NCBI GenBank assembly: GCA_002709045.1
Contig: PAPJ01000010.1
Location: 1-44,458 of the forward strand
Origin: Planctomycetaceae bacterium
GTDB taxonomy: Bacteria; Planctomycetota; Planctomycetia; Pirellulales; Pirellulaceae
Direction: 5' to 3'
Length of the DNA: 44,458 nucleotides
Shown in pieces: positions 7,315-20,159 of this stretch; position 1 is the stretch's first letter, and every line of letters starts with the position of its first letter. The notes under the pieces are model-generated. The model had not been told where the DNA came from, made no database searches, and saw only the letters and a list, made by a program, of their open reading frames with translations. A program made the position numbers and the translations under genes.

Positions 7315-10296
7315 TTACTCCCTCGTCAAAGATTCGTCGAGGTTTAAAAGCACCTGCACAACCAGAAATAAAGAATCTGCTTTATTAGCGTTTACGTATG
7401 TGGTAAAGGCCTTAAGTTCCTGGCTATCAGGTTGACGTGAAAGTATTAACCGAAATGCCAAGTCAACACGTTCTTCTATAACTGACGAACTTTTACGGAC
7501 GCGCTCAGCAATATCCTCTGCGTACCGCTGCATATTAAAATCATTCATCAACGCCAGTGCTTGCAATGGAGTATTTGTTCTGGAACGTCTAACTACACAA
7601 CGCTCACGACTGGGGGCATCCAGGAGAACAGACATTGGGTAAGGTGACATACGCTGCCAATAAGTATAAAGAGAACGACGGTATTGCTCCTGCTCACTGG
7701 AAGTATCCCATGTACCGGCAGTTACATCTCGGTATTGCCCCACTCCCTCCGGTTGCACCGGAAAGACACTTGGGCCACCAATCTGGTCGTCAAACCACCC
7801 ACTAGCATGTACCGCAATGTCTCGAATTTGCTCTCCGGATAATCTAAATCTCGAAGCACGACTCAACAAACGGTTCTCCGGATCGACCTCTTCACTAACC
7901 TTGTTGATGGACGATGTTTGTTGATAAACCGCAGAATTCAAAATCAATCGGTGAATATGTTTCATATCCCAACCACTCTGGAAAAACTCAACCGCCAGCC
8001 AGTCTAATAACTCCGGATGACTGGGATGCTCACCTTGCAAGCCAAAATCAGCAGGAGTTGCCACGATCCCATATCCAAAATACTGTTGCCAGATCCTATT
8101 AACGGCAACTCGCGCGACCAGTGGATTCTGCCTGTTAAAAAGTCCCCGGGCAAAAGTAAGACGATTGGTAGGTTTTTCATGTTCCTGTGAGAGAATAGCC
8201 GGAACTCCCGGATAAACCCGTTCACCTCGATTTTCAAAGTTACCCCGCACATGAACATAAGTTGCACGAGGATCAGCCAATTCATCCATCACTTGAACTT
8301 CAACAAATTGTGTCGACAATTTTCTAAGTGCCTGTTCATGCCGTTGAATTCTCCGTGTTCGTTCATCAAGAAAACTTGCCGTCAAATGCCGGTAGTACGC
8401 TAATAGATCATCTGAAAGTAAACCGCTAGCGAAGGCGTCGTGAATCTCTCGGTGCTTTGTTCTGGTAAAACCACTCAATTGCATTCCTGTCAGTGGTCTG
8501 CCGAATATCGCAAGATCCTTAATTTGACCCTCCAAAAAGAATTGGTTTGGGATGGAGGAATTATCATAACCACCTCCAATACTCAATGGCAGGGGAGATG
8601 CGGCAATGGAATTGACAAGTTCCCCTGTTAGTTCTGCCTTCTCGTCCAATACACCATCGACATATAATCTTAAAGATTTTCCGGCATCGTAACTGACAGC
8701 TACGTGATGCCATTGGTCATCATTAACCGGAATCGAACCATAAAGGACTGCTCCGCGAAATGGGTGTTGGTTCTGTGATAGCCAGACATAAAGATTGCCC
8801 GGTCTACTTTCCGGATCTTTTTGCCCACCAATCCCAAACACATAGGAACGACGCTCTGATTTCCAATCGTACTTACTGACCAGATCGGCTTCTGATTGCT
8901 TCGTTTTTATCCACATCCCAATGGAGAAACTGGCTGATATTTCCGGGGTCTCTTCTTTTCGAATGAGATGAGCTTTCGATCCTGTCAACGATAATTCATC
9001 AATCGCCAATGCCGGATTCTGAAATACCCTGATAGCTCGCGGATTATTACTCCAACGATGCAGTCTGGATAGGATTTCTGCTGGATCTTCTGTTCGAAAT
9101 TGATCTATTTCCGATGGTGTTTTCTGCAAACGAGCGAGCTCTGATTTGTTGTAATTAATCAACCGTTTAACCGTAGGAGATAATACGTTAATCCTCGGAC
9201 CATGAACCTCAAAGCGTTCTCCCAGATGCGGCACATTATTAAAAATGGCAAACAGTTCGTAATATTCTTTCTGAGAAATCGGATCATATTTATGATCATG
9301 ACATTCGGCACATCCAACGGTTAATCCCAACCAAACCTTACCTGTTGTTTCAAGACGGTCAACAATTCCTTTGACTCGAAATTCCTCCTTGCGAGGATTG
9401 TTTCCCAGTGCCTGCATCGAATTTCGGTGAAAACCGGTGGCGATTAACTGGGATTCAGTGGGGGCATCCAGCATATCACCCGCTAGTTGCTCAATCGTGA
9501 ATTGGTCATAGGGCATATTACTGTTAAAGGCGTTAATCACCCAATTCCTAAACAACCACATCGTCCGTGGTTTATCGGCCGCATGACCACTGGTGTCTGC
9601 ATACCTCGCTGCATCCAACCAAGAAACAGCCTGATGCTCACCATATGAATTCTTTTGCAGAAAATAATCGACCCAACCTTCCCAGTCTCTTACCGATGAC
9701 TCGTAGGCTTCCATTTCTTCCAATGTGGGTGGCAAACCGGTTGTATCTAAAGCGAGACGCCTCAAAAGGATCGAGCGATCTGCTTTCGGTGATGGTGATA
9801 GATCGTGTTCGTTTAACTTCTTCAACACAAAGTAATCGATTGGATTTCGGATCCATTTTTTTTGCTTGACCATTTCAATCGTGGGCCTTACAGGCGGAAT
9901 GTAAGCCCAATGTCGAGTGACTTTGGCTCCGGTCAAAATCCAATTCTTAATCAGCAACTTTTCAGTCGCTGTCAACGCATCACCATGTTCCAGCGGAGGC
10001 ATCCGATTCTCATCATTCGCGATAATACGATGCCAGAGGTGGCTTTCTTCTGCTGAACCGGGGCGAATAATTGCTTTGGGAACGTCCCGAATAAAAGGTC
10101 TGAGATCGTCTAATCGCAGGTTTGCTTGCCGTGTATTCTTGTCCGGACCATGACATGGATAACAATATTTGGTAAAAATCGGGGCAATATCGTTTGCATA
10201 GTCAACATCCACTCTATCCGCCCGTGCCGGGCAGATCCACAAGCAAAAAGATATGAACAGACAGAAGATAAAACTAAGGTTTGCCTGTTGATTCAT
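7315..10296 (-). CDS. Planctomycete cytochrome-like DUF1549/DUF1553 protein with inserted LamG domain
   Basis: The 993-residue protein has a signal peptide (cleavage near ARA, residue 26), a PSCyt1 domain with CYPCH at 45-49, and DUF1549 containing the family motif AECHDHKYDP. A concanavalin A/LamG-like domain is inserted at about residues 430-605 (DQWHHVAVSYD and LYVDGVLDEKAEL are typical). DUF1553 follows, with ARVAVNRIWQQYFGYG and SRTNTPLQALALMND. LamG domains commonly bind glycans or proteins, so the insert may supply a binding function; that is inference. The gene leads a two-gene unit with the DUF1501 gene 5931-7310. Compared with 1532-4459 the framework is the same but the inserted domain differs. 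The start ATG follows a weak GGGA. Confidence 0.9.
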   Translation of the reverse strand: MNQQANLSFIFCLFISFCLWICPARADRVDVDYANDIAPIFTKYCYPCHGPDKNTRQANLRLDDLRPFIRDVPKAIIRPGSAEESHLWHRIIANDENRMPPLEHGDALTATEKLLIKNWILTGAKVTRHWAYIPPVRPTIEMVKQKKWIRNPIDYFVLKKLNEHDLSPSPKADRSILLRRLALDTTGLPPTLEEMEAYESSVRDWEGWVDYFLQKNSYGEHQAVSWLDAARYADTSGHAADKPRTMWLFRNWVINAFNSNMPYDQFTIEQLAGDMLDAPTESQLIATGFHRNSMQALGNNPRKEEFRVKGIVDRLETTGKVWLGLTVGCAECHDHKYDPISQKEYYELFAIFNNVPHLGERFEVHGPRINVLSPTVKRLINYNKSELARLQKTPSEIDQFRTEDPAEILSRLHRWSNNPRAIRVFQNPALAIDELSLTGSKAHLIRKEETPEISASFSIGMWIKTKQSEADLVSKYDWKSERRSYVFGIGGQKDPESRPGNLYVWLSQNQHPFRGAVLYGSIPVNDDQWHHVAVSYDAGKSLRLYVDGVLDEKAELTGELVNSIAASPLPLSIGGGYDNSSIPNQFFLEGQIKDLAIFGRPLTGMQLSGFTRTKHREIHDAFASGLLSDDLLAYYRHLTASFLDERTRRIQRHEQALRKLSTQFVEVQVMDELADPRATYVHVRGNFENRGERVYPGVPAILSQEHEKPTNRLTFARGLFNRQNPLVARVAVNRIWQQYFGYGIVATPADFGLQGEHPSHPELLDWLAVEFFQSGWDMKHIHRLILNSAVYQQTSSINKVSEEVDPENRLLSRASRFRLSGEQIRDIAVHASGWFDDQIGGPSVFPVQPEGVGQYRDVTAGTWDTSSEQEQYRRSLYTYWQRMSPYPMSVLLDAPSRERCVVRRSRTNTPLQALALMNDFNMQRYAEDIAERVRKSSSVIEERVDLAFRLILSRQPDSQELKAFTTYVNANKADSLFLVVQVLLNLDESLTRE

Positions 10297-10446
10297 AGTA
10301 AAATCCCAGGGTCGATGACAATCAAACTTTACTATAACAAATGGCTGAACCCTACAGCATCTTGTTGACGACAGAGCTTTAGCAGAATAGTCTGGAAAGT
10401 CCTACCTACGAGTGCGTATTTGCGACAATAACTTCATGAAGAATTT

Positions 10447-10806
10447 ATGACCTCCGTCATGATGACGCTTTACCCCATCCGGGCACTCATGAAATCCTCC
10501 TACCCAATTACACTTTCGGCCTTGCTGATTCCCGCTTCTAAGGAGTCGGATAGTCCTCTGCTTCTAAACCAATACCCTGTCCGTCTGGGGCGAAGTGAAT
10601 CTGCTGATATCCAACTGGATGACCGTTGGTTAAGTCGTAACCACTGTGAAATCGACATTACCGACGGTGAGTTAATCATCCGGGATCTAGGCTCTAAGCA
10701 CGGCACCTATGTCAACGAATCTCAGGTTGATGAAATGACAATTGAATCAGGTGATGAAGTAAGAATTGGCATTACCCGGTTTGTAGTCAGGATACCAAAA
10801 GAATAG
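10447..10806 (+). CDS. Stand-alone FHA domain protein
   Basis: At 119 residues the protein is almost entirely one forkhead-associated domain, a phosphothreonine-peptide reader. The diagnostic motifs are visible in order: LGRSESADIQL, then SRNHCEI, then SKHGTYVN, the Arg, Ser-Arg-Asn-His and Asn positions used in phosphopeptide contact. There is no signal peptide or membrane segment, so it is probably cytoplasmic. The start is uncertain: ATGs occur at 10447, 10459, 10462 and 10489 with no strong ribosome-binding site, and the FHA core needs only sequence from about residue 25. It is divergent from the DUF1549 gene at 10296 across a 150-base gap. A partner kinase cannot be named; the nearest kinase is 37094-38746. 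Confidence 0.85.
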   Translation: MTSVMMTLYPIRALMKSSYPITLSALLIPASKESDSPLLLNQYPVRLGRSESADIQLDDRWLSRNHCEIDITDGELIIRDLGSKHGTYVNESQVDEMTIESGDEVRIGITRFVVRIPKE

Positions 10807-10875
10807 AATCAAACTATTACCTACAAGATCCTTAAAATAGGATCATCAGGAACCAATCAATACAGGATTCTCACC

Positions 10876-11472
10876 GTGGTTAAAACTGCAAGTACGATGC
10901 TGCCTCTTGGTACGCAAGCACCCGATTTTTCTTTGGTAAATGTTGATAGTCAGACTGTCTCTCTGTCAGATTTTTCCGGCAAACCAGCCTTACTGGTCAT
11001 GTTCATCTGTAATCACTGTCCGTTTGTTAAGCACATCGCTGAAGAACTGTCGGCGTTAGGACGTGAATACCAGTCACGTGGAGCAGGCATTGTGGCGATC
11101 AGCAGTAACGACTCCACCAAATACCCGGAAGATTCACCTGAACAGATGGTGCACGAAGCTGAAAATCAAGGCTACCTGTTCCCTTACCTGTTTGACGAAG
11201 ACCAGGCTGTTGCCAAAGCTTATAAAGCAGCCTGTACTCCCGACTTTTTTCTATTCGACGGTGATCAAAAGTTAGTTTACCGAGGTCAGTTGGATGCCAG
11301 TCGTCCGGGAAATGATATCCCGGTAACCGGAGTGGACCTGCGAACAGCAATCGATGCGGTACTGGCCAGTCAACCAGTTGCCGAAACTCAGATCCCCAGT
11401 ATCGGCTGTAATATCAAATGGGTGGAAACGCAGGAACCTGAGTACTTTAATCCAAACGGAATCGATGGATAA
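10876..11472 (+). CDS. Thioredoxin-like (AhpC/TSA-redoxin superfamily) protein
   Basis: The 198-residue protein has a peroxiredoxin/thioredoxin-like fold signature: an N-terminal APDFSLVNVDSQTVSLSDF strand region, the redox-type motif CNHCPFVKH near residue 45, and a cis-proline-type segment CTPDFFLFD near 115. The CNHC dithiol replaces the CGPC of thioredoxin. Members of this group are annotated only as thioredoxin family proteins, and the electron donor and target are unknown. No signal peptide is evident, so a cytoplasmic location is likely. The start is a GTG preceded by AGGA at moderate spacing. It lies 69 bases after the FHA gene on the same strand and converges with the dehydrogenase gene 11515-12498. 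Confidence 0.85.
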   Translation: MVKTASTMLPLGTQAPDFSLVNVDSQTVSLSDFSGKPALLVMFICNHCPFVKHIAEELSALGREYQSRGAGIVAISSNDSTKYPEDSPEQMVHEAENQGYLFPYLFDEDQAVAKAYKAACTPDFFLFDGDQKLVYRGQLDASRPGNDIPVTGVDLRTAIDAVLASQPVAETQIPSIGCNIKWVETQEPEYFNPNGIDG

Positions 11473-11514
11473 TTTTTAGGCTGCAATCGGAGATATTGTT
11501 GAGGAAGTTATCTT

Positions 11515-12498
11515 TTACGCGTTTCTGACCGGAAAGTCGAGGAACACTTTCAATGCTCCGTCCTGCCGTTGACTAAAGATATCAAAAGCTTCCTGAATAT
11601 CTTTAAGCTGCATATGATGTGTGATAATCGGCGAAACATCTACACGACCTTCGGCAATCCATCGCATCGCCAGCGGAAAGTCAATTTCGAAGTCCGGCAC
11701 GACACTTGCGTAAAGTGTGATGTTTTTCCAGAACAGCTTATAGAGACTGATTTCCTGTAGGGTCTGTGTTGGAACTCCAAAGAAGAATACACTTCCGTGT
11801 TCCTTACAAATCTCGAGGCACAGATTAACAACCTGTTCCCGATGCCCAACGCACTCGATGACCAAATCGGGTTTTTCTCCGCCCAGGATTTTCCGGACTT
11901 CAGCAGCCACATCTTCGTGACTTTGTTCCGCACTTACCTGCAACGTGTCAGTGGCTCCCATTTGAGGTGAAACCTTCAGTCGTTCGGCATTGAGGTCGAC
12001 ACCCACAATCTGACGGCAACCAAGCTGAGCGAGTGTGCAGTTCCACAATTGTCCCATGGGGCCCTGACCGATGACAGCAACGTTAAGTCCGAGCAAATTG
12101 GGTAAGCGGCGTGTGGCAAACAGAACAGTACCTAAAGGCTGAGCAAGCAAAGCTTCGCGAAGGTCAGGTCTGGTATCCACCGCAATCGCCTGTTTTTCGG
12201 TACAAATAAAACGTTCCTGTAAACCCATCTGAAGGTAAGGCACACAAAGAACCTGATCACCAACTTTAAATTTACTTCCGTTGGTATCAACAACCGTACC
12301 TATCATCTCATGTAAGGAATGACCAATCTCAGGTTTATAACCCGGGTTATCTGCTTCGAAATAGAGAAGATCTGAACCACAGAGACAGGCAAGCTCCGGT
12401 TGAAAAATAATATCCCCCCCTTCGCTTTGATCAAGCGTGGGCTCTTCAACATCGATCATCCGAATCTGTTTTCCACCGTAGATTTCTGCAGCTAACAC
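11515..12498 (-). CDS. Zinc-type medium-chain dehydrogenase/reductase lacking the structural zinc loop
   Basis: The 327-residue protein has a GroES-like N-terminal domain and a Rossmann domain (VIGQGPMGQLW near residue 140, the NAD(P)-binding glycine motif). Catalytic-zinc ligand candidates are Cys in CLCGSD and His/Glu in GHSLHEMIG. The four-cysteine lobe that binds a structural zinc in classical alcohol dehydrogenases is absent: VLCVPYLQMGLQERFIC runs directly where that lobe normally sits. The likely reaction is NAD(P)-dependent oxidation of an alcohol or polyol; the substrate cannot be read from the sequence. The start is a GTG preceded by AGGAAAGAGA. It is divergent from the M20 gene, and nothing nearby suggests a pathway. 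Confidence 0.85.
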   Translation of the reverse strand: MLAAEIYGGKQIRMIDVEEPTLDQSEGGDIIFQPELACLCGSDLLYFEADNPGYKPEIGHSLHEMIGTVVDTNGSKFKVGDQVLCVPYLQMGLQERFICTEKQAIAVDTRPDLREALLAQPLGTVLFATRRLPNLLGLNVAVIGQGPMGQLWNCTLAQLGCRQIVGVDLNAERLKVSPQMGATDTLQVSAEQSHEDVAAEVRKILGGEKPDLVIECVGHREQVVNLCLEICKEHGSVFFFGVPTQTLQEISLYKLFWKNITLYASVVPDFEIDFPLAMRWIAEGRVDVSPIITHHMQLKDIQEAFDIFSQRQDGALKVFLDFPVRNA

Positions 12499-12736
12499 AA
12501 TCTCTTTCCTATTCGTCTTAATCGTCTAACATCAAGGCAAACGCCATACGCCTGCTTCAAATTCACCGTCGTTTCTATCCTTCAATCTACCTTTCCACGG
12601 AAGCCATTTACAGTACCACCTTCACTGATTCCCGCCTAAAGCCAAAGAACGAATCCGGACTTGGTATATACTATTACTTTCTATTCAGACCCGACGGTTG
12701 AGGGCACCCTCACTCGTCCTTGCAAAGTCATTAAAA

Positions 12737-14182
12737 ATGTCCATTAAGATTCGCACCCTATTATCACTTCTGACTATTGTGCTCTTCAGCGGTCAAACCA
12801 TGGCTCAAAAAGAAAAACTGTTCGAGACTATTCAGCAACGAGCGGACGGAGCATGGGAGCGGGCCAAGCAGATTTGGACCTGGGCCGAACCCGGTTATCA
12901 GGAAACCAAAAGTAGTCAGTTACTGGCCGAAGACCTCGCAGCAGCCGGTTTCAAAATCAAACGCGGCGTTGCCAATATTCCAACCGCTTTCACCGCCACG
13001 TATGGTGAAGGGAAACCAGTGATCGGGATTCTCGGAGAATTCGACGCGCTGCCTGGACTTAATCAGCAGGCTCTTCCTGTAAGAGGAAAACTACAAGATA
13101 GTGATAACAATTACGGACACGGGTGTGGTCATCACTTATTCGGTGTTGCTTCCGCAGAAGCCTGTGTGGCAATTGCAAAACAAGTTGCTGCCGGCACAAT
13201 TAAGGGAACAGTACGATTTTACGGCTGTCCGGCAGAAGAAGGTGGCAGTGCCAAAGTATTTATGGTGCAGGCGGGACTTTTTAAGGACTGTGACACCGTA
13301 TTGCATTGGCACCCAAGTAGTACAAACTCAGCCGGTGATCGAAGTACGCTTGCTCGTAATGCCGTGAAATTCAGATTTCATGGAAAAGCTGCCCATGCTG
13401 CAGGAGCTCCGGAACAGGGACGCAGCGCTCTGGATGCCGTCGAACTTACTAACTTCGCTGCTCAACTCTTACGGGAACACACACCTGACGGAACACGTAT
13501 TCATCACGTAATCACCGCCGGTGGCGGTGCTCCCAATGTCGTCCCCGATTTTGCCGAAGTCTATTACTACATCCGTCATCCCAAGTCGAAGATTGTAAGA
13601 GATCTTTACGCCCGTTTGATCAAGTGTGCTCAAGCCGGAGCACTGGCAACAGAAACCAAGCTTGAAATCGACTTTCAAGGTGGAATCGTTGAAATCCTGC
13701 CTAACAATATTCTGGCTGATCTCACACTAAAGAACCTGCGGAATCTCAACACACTTAACTGGAATAACGAAGAAACTCAATTTGCCGTCCGTATCCAAAA
13801 CACACTGGATAACCAAATTCCTCTGACATCAATCAGGGAAGTAGTCGATGTCAGCGGTACGATCGGTATGGGCTCGACCGATGTGGGAGATGTAAGTTGG
13901 GTCGTTCCGACGACAGGATTCAATACTGCCTGTTTCGTGCCCGGGACACCCGGACATAGCTGGCAAGCAGTAGCCTGCGGAGCTACAACGGTTGCTCGTA
14001 AAGGTATGCATTTGGCGTCAAATGTTTTAGCAGCGACAGCGTATGATCTGTTTTCATCTCCGGAGATTATGAGAGCAGCGCAGGCCGAACTGCGACAGCG
14101 ACTTGGCGGACAACCTTATCAAACATTGATGGTACCAGGACAAAAACCTCCCCTGCATTACCGTAATCCTCCCCAACCCTAA
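12737..14182 (+). CDS. Exported M20-family amidohydrolase resembling AbgB
   Basis: M20 metallopeptidases hydrolyse amide bonds with a two-metal centre. Here the metal-site motifs are GHGCGHH near residue 130, PAEEGG near 165, and a WHPSS histidine near 195; HGKAAHAAGAPEQGRSALDA marks the dimerisation domain. The length, 481 residues from the ATG at 12737, and overall motifs resemble p-aminobenzoyl-glutamate hydrolase subunit B. Unlike a cytoplasmic AbgB it carries a signal peptide (hydrophobic stretch ending TMA), so it probably acts outside the inner membrane. An in-frame TTG at 12698 would extend it, but 12737 places the signal peptide at the N-terminus. No abgA-like partner is adjacent. 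The amide substrate is unproven. Confidence 0.85.
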   Translation: MSIKIRTLLSLLTIVLFSGQTMAQKEKLFETIQQRADGAWERAKQIWTWAEPGYQETKSSQLLAEDLAAAGFKIKRGVANIPTAFTATYGEGKPVIGILGEFDALPGLNQQALPVRGKLQDSDNNYGHGCGHHLFGVASAEACVAIAKQVAAGTIKGTVRFYGCPAEEGGSAKVFMVQAGLFKDCDTVLHWHPSSTNSAGDRSTLARNAVKFRFHGKAAHAAGAPEQGRSALDAVELTNFAAQLLREHTPDGTRIHHVITAGGGAPNVVPDFAEVYYYIRHPKSKIVRDLYARLIKCAQAGALATETKLEIDFQGGIVEILPNNILADLTLKNLRNLNTLNWNNEETQFAVRIQNTLDNQIPLTSIREVVDVSGTIGMGSTDVGDVSWVVPTTGFNTACFVPGTPGHSWQAVACGATTVARKGMHLASNVLAATAYDLFSSPEIMRAAQAELRQRLGGQPYQTLMVPGQKPPLHYRNPPQP

Positions 14183-14257
14183 ATTCGAAATACTTTTCGA
14201 TTCGCTTTGTTTTCTCGGCATTTCCAAACCCTCGTCAAATGCGAGAAAACATCTCTT

Positions 14258-14279
14258 ATTGAGTCAATTTCTACTCAAT
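14258..14279. repeat. Perfect 7-bp inverted repeat
   Basis: ATTGAGT (14258-14264) and ACTCAAT (14273-14279) flank 8 bases. There is no T-run on either side, so it is a poor intrinsic terminator for the M20 gene. It could be an operator half-site pair or chance in AT-rich DNA. Confidence 0.4.
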
Positions 14280-14365
14280 CTTAGCTTACTACTATTAAAA
14301 ACACCACTTTAGATAAGAATTTCTAATGTAGTGTGAGAAAACTATTAAATATGGAATAAATACGG

Positions 14366-14397
14366 TTGACGACCCTAATTTTCAAATATATTTTGAA
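14366..14397 (+). promoter_or_regulatory. Possible promoter with overlapping palindrome upstream of the LysR gene
   Basis: TTGACG (14366-14371) and TATATT (14387-14392) resemble sigma-70 -35 and -10 boxes, although the 15-base spacing is short. The -10 region lies inside the palindrome TTCAAA-TATAT-TTTGAA (14381-14397). A dyad over the -10 would suit autorepression by the LysR protein encoded about 108 bases downstream. This is inference from pattern only. Confidence 0.3.
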
Positions 14398-14504
14398 TGA
14401 TTGGCTTTAAGTATTAGAGGCCTTTATACTACAAAACAAACCTTCAGGCGGTGCTGTTTCTTAGAAAAGTATCAGGTCTGATTTTGAAATAGGTCCGTTG
14501 TCAT

Positions 14505-15473
14505 ATGCAAATCCGTGCATTAAAGATTTTTTGTGACGTTGTGACGCGACGTAGCTTTTCCAAAGCCGCAGACGATAACGACATAACACAATCGGCTGCC
14601 AGTCAGGCCATTCACCAGTTAGAGAACTACTTTAGCGTTAAACTTCTTGACCGCTCAAAACGCCCCTTCGTTGTCACAGAAGAGGGGAAAATCTGTTTTG
14701 ATCATTGTGTCAAACTATTACGTCAGTTCGAAGAGTTAGTTGCCCGGCTCAACAATGTTCACAGTAACTCCGTGGACACGGTCAAAGTCGCCTCTATTTA
14801 TTCGGTCGGTTTGAGTTATATGAACGAATTCGTCCAGCGGTTCACTGAATTGAATCCGGACATCAATGTTCAACTGGAGTACCATCACCCGAGTGAAGTG
14901 TACAATCTGGTGAAATCAGGCGACGCCGATTTGGGACTCCTGAGTTTTCCAACTGCGACTCATGCTGTTGCTGTCATTCCCTGGCGGGAAGAAAAAATGG
15001 CGGTAGTTCTCGCACCCGATCATCCGCTGGCAACTGACAACTCTGTAGCCCTCACGGATCTCAATGGATTTGACATGATCGGCTTTGACCAAAACCTGCG
15101 TATCGGACAGGAAATTAACCGGGTATTGGCTGATGCCAGTACGACGCCAAATGTCGTCATGGAATTCGACAACATTGAAACACTCAAACGAGCCATTGAA
15201 ATCAATGCCGGCTTTAGCATCCTCCCGGAAACTCATGTTCAACGTGAAATTGCTGCAGGCACTTTGGTAACGGTTCAGGTTCACTCTAATTCACTGGTGC
15301 GACCGGTTGGCATTATTCATCGTGAAAATATCAAACTGGGAGAAAACACCGAGAGCTTTATTGAGCTTCTAATGGATGACGCTCACCCGCTAATCAACAC
15401 TCGTCAGAGTAAATCCCAAATACAACAATCTGATTTAAATTCACAATCTAAAGCTCTTCCATCAGTGAAATAA
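14505..15473 (+). CDS. LysR-family transcriptional regulator upstream of gltBD
   Basis: The 322-residue protein has an N-terminal winged helix-turn-helix (FSKAADDNDITQSAASQAIH, about residues 19-38) and a C-terminal periplasmic-binding-protein-like effector domain (from about residue 90, with GDADLGLLSFP near 140). It is a DNA-binding regulator, typically tetrameric and controlled by a small co-inducer. It stands 28 bases upstream of gltB on the same strand, so it may share the gltBD transcript. In Bacillus subtilis the LysR regulator GltC is divergent from gltAB, so this arrangement differs. That it controls gltBD is inferred from position. The C-terminal tail of about 20 residues is Ser/Gln-rich and outside the usual fold. 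Confidence 0.88.
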   Translation: MQIRALKIFCDVVTRRSFSKAADDNDITQSAASQAIHQLENYFSVKLLDRSKRPFVVTEEGKICFDHCVKLLRQFEELVARLNNVHSNSVDTVKVASIYSVGLSYMNEFVQRFTELNPDINVQLEYHHPSEVYNLVKSGDADLGLLSFPTATHAVAVIPWREEKMAVVLAPDHPLATDNSVALTDLNGFDMIGFDQNLRIGQEINRVLADASTTPNVVMEFDNIETLKRAIEINAGFSILPETHVQREIAAGTLVTVQVHSNSLVRPVGIIHRENIKLGENTESFIELLMDDAHPLINTRQSKSQIQQSDLNSQSKALPSVK

Positions 15474-15501
15474 ACCGAAATCGACGGGCAAGAATAAAAC
15501 G

Positions 15502-20073
<4,572 letters not shown>

Positions 20074-20159
20074 ATGCCTGTTTTCAGAACCTTTGATTTT
20101 TAATTAATAAACACCCCCTGCCGAATCAGGAATCATAAAGGAAATTACGGTAAGCACTA

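Larger units (their letters stand above)
14183..14504 (+). other. AT-rich intergenic region before the LysR-gltBD block
   Basis: This 322-base stretch has no convincing coding frame. It holds a short CTCG...CGAG inverted repeat (14231-14245), a 7-bp perfect inverted repeat (14258-14279), and a TTCAAA...TTTGAA palindrome overlapping a possible promoter (14366-14397). No RNA gene was recognised. It is the most likely site of control for the regulator and perhaps for gltBD. Confidence 0.6.

Noticed and set aside
14258..14279. Intrinsic terminator for the M20 gene
   Set aside because: The stem is AT-rich and no T-run follows, so it is kept only as an inverted repeat.
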